Below are positions 56,240-64,000 of a DNA stretch of 64,000 nucleotides, in pieces. This DNA is from Sanderia malayensis (Eukaryota; Cnidaria; Scyphozoa; Semaeostomeae; Pelagiidae). The position numbers and the translations under genes are program-made. Position 1 is the stretch's first letter, and every line of letters starts with the position of its first letter. The notes under the pieces were generated by a model that saw nothing but the letters and a program-made list of their open reading frames with translations, ran no database searches and had not been told where the DNA came from. The DNA is taken from assembly GCA_013076295.1 (NCBI GenBank), contig RQOL01000634.1, forward strand, positions 1-64,000. The letters are read 5' to 3'.

Positions 56240-56520
56240 ACAGTAATTTAGCCAGGATTTTAGCAAGTTTTACACACATACTTCATCCCCCTCCCCCCCA
56301 TAACAATGTTGTTTGTAGAGGCGGTGTTTTTCAATATCGCCGAAATTGTTTTGGCCCGACGACGAGAAAGGACTGGTGCACAAGACAACATTGTTTTGGG
56401 GGGAGTGGAGGGCCGCATTCTGCTCACAGAGAACAAAGTGTGCAGAAGCACAGCATTATGGGATGCAATTTTAAGGTGTCCCAGGGAATTTTGTCCCCTA
56501 TTGTCTGGTAGGAAAATCGA
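56240..56520. repeat. Dispersed repeat with inverted segment
   Basis: Matches 61128-61262 (AGGATTTTAGCAAGTTTTACAC, CTTCATCCCCCTCCCCCCCATAACAATGTTG, GCAGAAGCACAGCATTATGGG, TTTTGTCCCCTATTGT) but holds about 125 extra bases. The CCCCCCCATAACAATGTTGT arm is repeated inverted as ACAACATTGTTTTGGGGGG, so the extra part forms a hairpin arm lost from the other copy, or gained here. Confidence 0.65.
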
Positions 56521-56967
56521 AGTACAATAGATATTCAGGTGCTTTTAAGGGGTATTAGGGGGTTTTCCGGGGTGCTGATCACGATGATGCAAAAATGTTT
56601 TTCCTAAACTGTACCAGTGAGTCATAGGTACAGAACGGCCCCATTTTGACTTTATTGTGATTAAAATGGTTTGTTATGTTAATAGGTGATGGAATTTAAA
56701 TTCATGAATTGAAAGGTAATGGTTGTACGGTAGAGTTAAAAAAAACCACGCTCCTATCATTTTTCGTTAGTGTGTAGTGTATTGCTAAAGTTGAAACTTT
56801 TGTATTAGCCTCGTTTTGATCTATTTACGTAATTAGAGAACGATGGGTTCCAAATTGTTGCCCCGGGAGACGTTCGATGAATTTCTTCGAAAATTTTCCG
56901 ATCACAGAAGATACTGAGAATTTATGATTTATTTTCTGTGATTTTCATTGCTTGAAGAGGCTTTATA

Positions 56968-58042
56968 ATGTCGAAACAAGTTGTTATCAGCGAGAGAAAG
57001 AAGGTGTACGTGTATTTACTTCGGCAGGAGTTGAAGCTCTCCTATCGTGAGATCGCCAGATGGTGTAAGATCTCCAAGTCTAGCGTGGAGAGGATCTGCA
57101 AAGAGGGACTGGAAGAGAAAGTCCATAAGAAAAGGAGTGGCAGGCCGGAAATTCTAAGCTGCAGGGACAAAGATCGCTTCCTTCGAAAGTTCAAAACTAT
57201 GAGGGAAAGCAATCCTAATGTCCATGTGATGGATGTGGCGAAGGAGTGCGAAATCACGGAGGTAAGTAAAAGACCTTGTGCCGAGTCTTTACTAACTCCG
57301 GCTATCAGTATATTCGCCCTCGAAGGAAGGGCCTGCTGACTCTGAAAGACAAAAAAGAGGTGGCATATGCCCTGAAGGCGTTGAAAGACACCAGCCCTGC
57401 TTTTTGGACAGAGGATGTGTTGCTGTACCTGGATGCAGTATCCTTCGTCCATAAGTCCAATCCATACGAGGATGCTTTGTCCCCAGCAGGCAGAGTATGG
57501 AGGAAGCCGGGTGAAGGCCTGGAAATTACTGCGAAGGGGAGCAAGGATCTGCCAGGTGGAAGGGTATGTCACTATGTGGTAGGTATTTGCCATGGTGCTG
57601 GGGCTGTATTGGTGGAGGAGTATTCCACCATGAATGGCAGGTATTTTTCTAATTTTATTGAATCGACATTGCACCAAGTACTTTTAGATAGAGCGAGATT
57701 AACAGGAAAGAGAAGCTTTTATTTTTGCAGGACAATGACCCAAGCCAGAACAGTGCCATGGCAAGAGATGCAATGAAGAACATTGGAGCAGAAGTCGTCA
57801 AAATTCCACCAAGGTCCCCGGACATCAACCCGATAGAGAACTTTTTTCACAACGTTAAAAGACAATTGAAGAAGGATGCATTGGAAAGAAGGATAACAAG
57901 AGAGACTTTTAATGATTTCAAACTCAGAATTATAGATACTATTACTAATTATGATACAGATATAATAGACAAGACAATTCAAAGCATGTACAATCGTTTA
58001 ACTATAATTTCTAAGAATAAAGGTTGTAGAACTAAGTATTAA
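56968..58042 (+). pseudogene. Tc1-type transposase (DD34E), two frameshifts
   Basis: From ATG 56968: a paired HTH region (LSYREIARWCKISKSSVERI, then RSGRPEILSCRD), a second HTH ending VAKECEITE. After a one-base slip near 57270 the reading goes on as CRVFTNSGYQYIRPRRKGLL, DVLLYLDAVSFVHKSNP (first Asp), GICHGAGAVLVEEY. After another slip near 57725, LQDNDPSQNS (second Asp) and PPRSPDINPIENFFHNVKRQ (Glu). The spacing of second Asp to Glu is 34, as in Tc1. A GTAAGT at 57260 is not a real intron donor: restoring one base keeps the protein continuous. No convincing terminal repeats were found. Confidence 0.8.
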
Positions 58043-58765
58043 TGAAATTTTTGTATATACAGTTGCAGAATTGGGTAAAATTTATCCACGGAATATTCTT
58101 GTTTGTAGATTGCAGCAGCAGGGGATAAAGTTATTGAAATAAACGTAGAAGTTCTCGTATTATTGTAAGTACAAATTGACTATTGTCAATACGTGATATG
58201 TCACATTATTTGAAACGGTAAAATTGTTTCAACCCGTGATGTATGTTCAAATGAAATGAACTGAATGTCAAAAATATTGTTTGTTTTCACTCTCCAGCTT
58301 CTACTAATATTTTGAATACAATGCACTTGTATTCTGCAAATGAGACATCCAGAATCAAATACACGTGGTGCAAGGGGTCATACCAGGAAGTCAGGCTCAT
58401 GGCAAATAGTATGCATCCCTACGATTTACACTACAATTTACAATATATAATAATTAAAAACAGGGTGTTCTCCTTCACAGAGAGGAATGAAGATGTTCTT
58501 AAAAGATGTACATCACTAATGTACATAATCTACACATTTTTATTTATTTCTTTTTAACACTTTCACAGAGATATGAAGGAAGGATTGGACAGTTTACAAA
58601 ATCGTTGAATAGAAAGTCACATGACTTGTTTTTTAATCTCTTGGAAGTGTAAACCGTGGAGGTTATTTGAATATTTCTCAGCAATTCAAAAGGTCGTATG
58701 TTCACTTATTATTTCAAAAGATGTACATAAATTGTGTTCGCGAGGCCGTCTATTGTTCATTTATT
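58043..58765. other. No gene recognised
   Basis: AT-rich flank between the Tc1 and Rep-like pseudogenes. A short plus frame at 58312-58480 (YTWCKGSYQEVRLMANSMHP) has no motif I can name. Confidence 0.45.
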
Positions 58766-60063
58766 TCAGTAGATGTCCAACAACAGTCTTGCGAAACAAC
58801 AACCACAAGGAATGACCATCTTCTGCTCACTGGCCTTGAACTGATGGCGAAAGGTGAAGTATTTCCAACGAACATCCATCATCTCTGTCTCCTTATCATC
58901 AATAATTGAGCCTTTGATGAAGATAATGGGAGACTTTGATGTTGCAAACACTGGAGTGTCGTTGGAGAACTCGATATCCTTAGCATAACTGGTTTTTGGT
59001 GCAGCAAAATGAACAAGATGGCCTTCTAACAACAACAGCATGTCACTCCAAGGCAAAATGGCTGGCGTATAACGAAAATCATTCAGAAAAATGACCTCTT
59101 TCTCTTCAACCCCCAGCCACGCATACGAACATGTCGCAGGTGAGACAAAAGTGTTGTAATCACTCTTAGGGGGTCAAGAATAAATGTTTTGCCGCAGTTC
59201 GCTGGACCAGTAATATATATATTACGACCCTTTCCTCTACCCATGGCAAGTAATTTAACAACAACATCAGCAAATGTGCTTTGCTGGATACCGTTGTTTT
59301 TAAGGATTTCCTTTGCACAAACCAACCACTCACCTTGACAGACACACTTGTCGTTGTAGGCAATCTTCAAGAGGTCAATTCTTGACATTGAACGTCTCTC
59401 CAACGTTTGCTGTGCTGTTTCCATTGCCCAGACAGACTTTCACTGATCAAGTGGCACAAGTTCACTGATCCATTTCTCGCTTTTGTTCAAGACAAATTCA
59501 TGCAGCCTGCTGTCACCCTCTGTTTTCTTCTTCTTGGCCAGTGCCAGGAAGTGCAACTTGGAGTCAATGCTGTTGGAGATAATCATGTCAGAGACTTCCG
59601 AATTACCCAACCTGCTGCTCTTCTGTGTGGTATCCATACCAGAAGCAGATGTCCTGCTTCGCTTCTTCATTGCTGGCAGGGTCTTTGGAGCACCTTTCAA
59701 GGTAGGATGACCTTCACTTCTCAGAACTTGGCTATCTAGCTTTGTGACATATTCATATGCTGTGCGATAACCAGGATGTCCTGAGAAGTGTACGACAATG
59801 TCCTTTGTTTCCTGTGGGTGCTTCTTTACTTTCGACCAGCGCTGAAGTTTGTCCAGCAGGACACACATGTGGAAATGGACACCACCATCCTCATGACTTT
59901 CCATGCAGCAAGCCCACTGTAGTATGATGGCTGTCGTGACTGCATGGAATGCTGCAACAACTGTTTCGGAGAATGACCTCCTATCATATTTTTCACTAAC
60001 TGCCTGGCTATAAGTTATTAGGTAAGCCCTTCTAACATTGTCGACATTTAATGATGATGCCAT
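58766..60063 (-). pseudogene. Rep-like protein: HUH endonuclease plus SF3 helicase
   Basis: From ATG 60063: YLITYSQ (residues 14-20, RCR motif I), GGVHFHM (HUH histidines at 63 and 65), and YVTK (105-108), a YxxK active-site motif. An in-frame TGA at 59442-59440 precedes the same frame continuing into ITGPANCGKTFIL (Walker A, about 59210-59186). After a one-base slip near 59155 come EVIFLNDFRY (Walker B), FSNDTPVFATSKSP (SF3 motif C, with TSK for TSN) and a conserved-looking MMDVRWKYFTFRHQF tail. This order matches Rep proteins of CRESS-DNA replicons and, more distantly, parvovirus NS1. It would nick and unwind DNA for rolling-circle-type copying. Whether it is an endogenised viral gene or a transposon gene is open. 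Two lesions, otherwise all motifs are kept. Confidence 0.75.
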
Positions 60064-60449
60064 TATGATAATAATGTATACACAATGTAGAAAGGCCAGT
60101 GAACATGCAGTTGTGAAAATGATAACAGTAAGTGATTGTAACCGTCATGTTATTTGCAATAAATTTGAATTTGAAATTGCCTGCTGCTTTACTATTGTTT
60201 TCTTATGGTAGTGACATTGCCAGGATTTCACCCCTTGCTGAGAGACACATTTAAAGGACTGGCATGTTTCAAGGACAATCACTGTTGACAGATATGCCAC
60301 AATTAATCAGATTACATAGTTCAAGTATTACTATATCATGCAGGTAATAAATAATTTTTTGCTTGCAAAATTTACTCAAATTCCAGGTGACTATTCTCTA
60401 CGTTTTTCTCCGGTGCACGTGTAGCATCGTTTTAATTTTTTGTTCCAAG
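60064..60449. other. No gene recognised
   Basis: Upstream flank of the Rep-like gene. Possible promoter and origin sequences for that gene would be expected here, but I could not identify an origin hairpin or iterons. Confidence 0.4.
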
Positions 60450-61105
60450 TTAACGAGCATGCGTTTTTAAGACACTTTTAAAACATTTCCAGACTCCTTT
60501 TTTTTACAATATGTTCATACACCCTTGTTCTTTTTGCCAAAATTGTTCCAACACAAAAAACAATTCGTATCGGACAACACGACTACTTTCGAGCGCCTTT
60601 TGGGCCAGAAATGGGACAATCACTTGGTATGACGCCCTGCGTAATATATAAAAATTTTTTGACATGCTCATCGAGATCAGCGCCCTTGAAAACCCCAGAA
60701 AACACGAAAACCAGCTTTATAAGTGCTGTATTTCAAGAATTTGATAGGGGACAAAAGTCCTGGGAAACCCAGGATTTTGACAGGTTTTACACGCACACTT
60801 CAAGTTCACGAACATGCGTTTTTCATACACTTTTATAACATTTTCAGACTCGTTTTTTTCACAATATATTCACAATACCTTGTTCTCTTTCCCAAAATGG
60901 TTTCCACAAAAAAAAACAATTCGTTTCGGACAACACAACCACTTTAGAGCTCCAAATGGGCCAAAAATGAGACAATCACGTGGTATGACGTCATACGTAC
61001 GATATAGAAAATTTTTGACATGCTCATCGAAATCAGCGTCCTTGAAAACCCCTGAAAACACAAAAACCAGCTTTATAAGTGATGTGTTTGAAGAATTTGA
61101 TACCA
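60450..61105. repeat. Tandem duplication, about 352 bp, two copies
   Basis: Each unit runs CACGARCATGCGTTTTT, ACAATATRTTCA, CAAAATTG/GGTTCCA, CGGACAACACRACYACTTT, GGGACAATCAC.TGGTATGACG, GACATGCTCATCGARATCAGCG, CTTTATAAGTG. Divergence between units is moderate. The TCACGTGGTATGACGTCA part recalls the Helitron 5' region (GTCACGTGATGACGC). Confidence 0.8.
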
Positions 61106-61262
61106 GACAATAGGGGACAAAAGTCCTGGACACCCAGGATTTTAGCAAGTTTTACACGCATACTTCATCCCCCTCCCCCCCATAACAATGTTGTTTGTGC
61201 AGAAGCACAGCATTATGGGATGCAATTTTCAGGTGTCCCAGGGACTTTTGTCCCCTATTGTA
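61106..61262. mobile_element. MITE with ~30-bp terminal inverted repeats
   Basis: ACAATAGGGGACAAAAGTCC at 61106 is matched inverted by GGACTTTTGTCCCCTATTGT at 61243-61262. 157 bases, non-coding. One end each is also seen at about 60745 and 56500. Target duplication not clear. Confidence 0.7.
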
Positions 61263-61340
61263 CATACTATGCCTACATACTATACCAATATACTATACCT
61301 ACCATAAAATCATACTATACCTACATACTATAGAAACATA
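61263..61340. repeat. CATACTATACCTA microsatellite
   Basis: Same type as at 17205-17690, here directly left of the Copia LTR. Confidence 0.8.
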
Positions 61341-61341
61341 A

Positions 61342-61586
61342 TGTTAAAATTATACTAGACAAACGACAGAAACCTTGTAGTTTCACAGAGCTTTTTATAA
61401 ACACACGCTTATTCAACTGAACTTCACAATCAACAGGACGGAAATTAGCTTGCCCACGAGGAGCTTATTATGCAAGTCACATGATCTATTTATAAGCAAC
61501 TAAACCAATCATAGCAGAGCATTTTATATTCTAATTAACATAATTATTTAAATATTGTTTCAGCATAGGCTATCATATTTCCAACA
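61342..61586 (-). repeat. Copia 3' LTR, 245 bp
   Basis: On minus it starts TGTTGGAAATATGATAGCC and ends ...AATTTTAACA, that is TG...CA with a short inverted TGTT/AACA. It directly follows a polypurine tract and lies 100 bases after the pol stop. The 5' LTR is outside the window, so LTR identity (age) and target duplication cannot be judged. Confidence 0.85.
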
Positions 61587-61597
61587 CTCCCACTTGA
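61587..61597 (-). promoter_or_regulatory. Polypurine tract
   Basis: CAAGTGGGAG on minus, adjoining the LTR start, is the expected primer site for plus-strand DNA synthesis in a Copia element. Confidence 0.75.
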
Positions 61598-61686
61598 TAG
61601 TTATGCTGATATCTCAAAAAGATCATAGAAGAAAATATAGAGTATCCTAACAATAAGAAAATGTAATATCCAAACTAGTAGTTCAT

Positions 61687-64000
61687 TTAAAGAATTCTTT
61701 GAACACCAAGCATGTCTCTTAGCTTCTCAAAAGTACACTTAACAAGTCCTTTAGTCATAATATCAGCCACCATTTCCTGACTGGGGCAATATTTAATCAC
61801 AATGTCTTTCGAAGCAACTCTCTCTCGTACAAAGTGGTGACAAACATCAATGTGTTTTGTTCTGCTGTGGTACTTGGGATTCTTCGCCAATTCAATAGAA
61901 CCTTGATTGTCCTCGTATATGATAGTTGCATTATTCATGTTTTCTCCAAGATCCTTCATGAGTCGTCGCAGCCAAATAACTTCTTGTGTTGCATGACTAA
62001 GTGCAATATATTCAGCTTCTGTTGATGATTTAGCAACTGTACACTGTTTCTTGCTAGACCAACTGATTGATCCTCCTCCGAATTGAAATAAATATCCTGA
62101 TGTTGATCTACGCGTATCTGGGTCTCCAGCCCAGTCAGCATCACTATAGCCGACCAACTCAGGATCCTCTTCTCCAACAGTGTACTGAAGTCCATAGTCA
62201 ATTGTCCCTTTAAGATATCTCATGATTCTCTTAACACAGATCCAGTGCTGCTTACTTGGTTTAGACGAAAATTGTGATAACACATTAACAGCAGCAGAAA
62301 TATCTGGTCTGGTTGATGTTGATGCATATGTCAGACATCCTATAGCTTGTTGATATCTCTGGCTATCAAAAAGTTCCTCATCATCGGTTGATTGTCTAAA
62401 CTTACTCCCAGGTTCCAAGGATGTTGCAATGGGTTTAGAGTTCTCTAATCCAAATCTCTTCAGTACACCCTCCAAGTATGTTTGTTGACTCATCGTAAGT
62501 GGCTTGGTGTCTCTGTCTCTCTCAATCAACATACCAAGCAAATAATGTATCTCACCTTGGTCTGCCATTTCAAACCTGGCACGTAATTTCTTCTTTTCTG
62601 TCTCAAGCATAGCAGTGTTATTTGATACCACAACAATGTCATCTACGTACACTCCAAGTATTATGAAATTGATTTGTCCATCATGTTCTTTCTCTGTTTT
62701 CACATAAATACAGCCATCAGCATTTCCTTTACAATAATTCACTGACGTTAAATAATCATCCAAGGTAGTATTCCAACACCGAGCTGATTGTCTAAGTCCA
62801 TATAAGCTCTTCTTTAATTTGCAGACATAATCGGGTCTCTTCTTATCAACAAATCCATAAGGCTGCTCCATATAAATGTCACAATCTAAAGTTCCATTTA
62901 GGAATGCAGTTTTCACATCCATTTGGTGAACATCCAAGTTATAAGCATTAGCTAGGGCAAGTAGCGATCTGAGTGAGCTATTACGGGTAACTGGTGAGAA
63001 GACTTCCTCATAGTCTACACCTTTCATCTGCGAATATCCTTGTGCGACTAATCTCGCCTTGTACTGATCAACACGTCCATTTGCATCTCGCTTTACTTTA
63101 AAGACCCATTTTGAACCGACAATGTTCTTGTCTACAGGGGGAGGCACAAGTTCCCAGGTATCATTTTTCATTAGAGATGAAAATTCTGAATTCATAGCAT
63201 CCTGCCAGTGCTGACATTGTTCACTACTTAGTGCATCTTCGACCATTTTGGGCTCTTCAACTTCAGAAGTTAAAGACCCAGTGATATTGCACAATTCCTC
63301 TCGAAATCTTTCAGGTGGTCTGCGCTCTCTTGTTGCACCCAGGTTTCTGACCTGTTCCATAAAGTTGTCTTCGAAGGTTCTCTGTCTTGGAGCCTGTGCT
63401 CCCATTGGTTCCTCGTTATTCTCTCCCACTGGCTCAACATTTTCTGCATATACTGGCAGCTCGGGAACATCTTCATTCTCCTCAAAATTGCTTGATAAAT
63501 ACTTATCCAAAATAGCATATTCCATGCTATCAGATTCTGATTTCTTGAAGTGTTCGAAATTATTCTTGATAAAATGGACGTTCCTGCTCACAACAAAATA
63601 TTTCTTCTCCACATCATATATCTTATATCCCTTTACACCAGGTGGGTATCCAACAAAAATACCTCTGCGTGCTTTCGCATCAAGCTTCTTCCTTTGTCCA
63701 GTTGGGATATAAACATAGCATACGCATCCAAATACTCTTAAATGAGTGACATTAGGTTTCCTTCTGAAGAGCCGTTCAAATGGTGTTTCGTTGTCCAGTG
63801 CAGCAGTGGGACTCCGGTTGTGTAAATATATAGCAGTATTACAAGCTTCTGCCCAGAAATCAATTGACAGTTTTGCATGTTGCAGCATAGATCTTGCAGA
63901 TTCAATAATAGTCCTGTTCAGCCGCTCTGCAACTCCATTCTGTTGCGGTGTGTGTGGTGCAGTGTACTCTCGTCCAATTCCTTTCTCATTACAAAACTTA
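61687..64000 (-). CDS. Copia pol polyprotein, partial (integrase C-terminus, RT, RNase H)
   Basis: Open without a stop from the right edge (first full codon at 63999) to 61687, over 770 codons. The edge reads YTAPHTPQQNGVAERLNRTI, the end of the integrase core. Next come FWAEACNTAIYLHNRSP, FGCVCYVYIP and GIFVGYPPGVKGYKIYD. RT_2: WELVPPPVDKNIVGSKWVFK, KARLVAQGY, VKTAFLNGTL (motif A), YGLRQSARCWN, LGVYVDDIVVV (motif C, YVDD). RNase H: GYSDADWAGDPDTRRSTSGY, KSSTEAEYIALS, YEDNQGSIELAKNP, then DIMTKGL near the end. Gag and protease lie beyond the window. All catalytic residues seen, no lesion: possibly a young or active copy. Confidence 0.95.
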   Translation of the reverse strand, partial: KFCNEKGIGREYTAPHTPQQNGVAERLNRTIIESARSMLQHAKLSIDFWAEACNTAIYLHNRSPTAALDNETPFERLFRRKPNVTHLRVFGCVCYVYIPTGQRKKLDAKARRGIFVGYPPGVKGYKIYDVEKKYFVVSRNVHFIKNNFEHFKKSESDSMEYAILDKYLSSNFEENEDVPELPVYAENVEPVGENNEEPMGAQAPRQRTFEDNFMEQVRNLGATRERRPPERFREELCNITGSLTSEVEEPKMVEDALSSEQCQHWQDAMNSEFSSLMKNDTWELVPPPVDKNIVGSKWVFKVKRDANGRVDQYKARLVAQGYSQMKGVDYEEVFSPVTRNSSLRSLLALANAYNLDVHQMDVKTAFLNGTLDCDIYMEQPYGFVDKKRPDYVCKLKKSLYGLRQSARCWNTTLDDYLTSVNYCKGNADGCIYVKTEKEHDGQINFIILGVYVDDIVVVSNNTAMLETEKKKLRARFEMADQGEIHYLLGMLIERDRDTKPLTMSQQTYLEGVLKRFGLENSKPIATSLEPGSKFRQSTDDEELFDSQRYQQAIGCLTYASTSTRPDISAAVNVLSQFSSKPSKQHWICVKRIMRYLKGTIDYGLQYTVGEEDPELVGYSDADWAGDPDTRRSTSGYLFQFGGGSISWSSKKQCTVAKSSTEAEYIALSHATQEVIWLRRLMKDLGENMNNATIIYEDNQGSIELAKNPKYHSRTKHIDVCHHFVRERVASKDIVIKYCPSQEMVADIMTKGLVKCTFEKLRDMLGVQRIL

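Noticed and set aside
57255..57300. Intron in the Tc1 gene starting at GTAAGT (57260)
   Set aside because: Adding one base near 57270 gives an uninterrupted Tc1 protein through this point, so the GTAAGT is coding.
57650..57735. Second Tc1 intron from GTATTT to TTTTTGCAG
   Set aside because: The sequence between still reads as Tc1 protein; a one-base slip near 57725 explains the frame change better.
1..64000. tRNA, rRNA or snRNA genes
   Set aside because: No sequence with recognisable conserved blocks or cloverleaf pattern was seen on either strand by eye; a covariance-model scan was not possible.

Overview
The window is repeat-dense eukaryotic DNA. Nearly every coding stretch belongs to a transposable element, and most of it is broken. 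I see no rRNA, tRNA, CRISPR array or bacterial-type operon, and no clearly single-copy host gene. Introns with GT..AG ends, a THAP zinc finger, a P2X7-like cytoplasmic domain, Penelope-like elements, Helitrons, hAT, Tc1, Copia and CR1/L2-type retroelements point to an invertebrate animal. An anthozoan cnidarian (coral or anemone) fits best, but that rests on my recollection of similar element families and is not proven here.

Layout. 1-2137: satellite array inside the 3' part of a Helitron-like element. 3.06-9.2 kb: old CR1/L2-type retroelement (PHD finger, endonuclease, RT) interrupted by a foldback element and by a decayed TIR transposon; an integrase-core fragment follows. 10.15-21.04 kb: two copies of one Penelope-like element (PLE) lying 5' end to 5' end. 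The right copy carries a truncated LINE (11-bp duplication) in its ORF and a 4,750-bp non-autonomous Helitron in its 3' UTR. The left copy preserves the empty site, so this insertion can be defined to the base: A|T target, 5' TC, 3' CTAG, no target duplication. 21-28.5 kb: microsatellites, inverted repeats, Helitron-end remnants and a candidate TIR element with a broken uncharacterised gene. 28.5-33 kb: a decayed Helitron RepHel gene.

33.3-44.2 kb is a layered nest. The outermost element is a THAP/Kolobok-like DNA transposon with a multi-exon transposase and a P2X7-like gene. Into it went an RT element (15-bp duplication), and into that a nearly intact CR1/L2-type LINE (8-bp duplication). 44.2-52.2 kb: Helitron ends, including a precise end-to-end junction, interrupted by a 5.7-kb TIR element with a TTA duplication that contains a hAT gene and two or three other coding stretches. 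53.2-56.2 kb: a second, different PLE with a probable 459-bp intron and no visible GIY-YIG domain. 57-58 kb: a frameshifted Tc1 transposase. 58.8-60.1 kb: a broken HUH-endonuclease plus SF3-helicase Rep-like gene. 61.3-64 kb: the 3' LTR and most of the pol gene of a Copia element that runs off the right edge.

The genes do not form a pathway. What the window records is an order of insertions, readable because several elements keep exact target duplications or paired empty sites. Best candidates for something under-described are the Rep-like HUH/SF3 gene, the satellite-carrying Helitron family with doubled 3' ends, the intron-bearing PLE, the TTA-duplicating element, and the recurring link of P2X7-like coding sequence with transposons.
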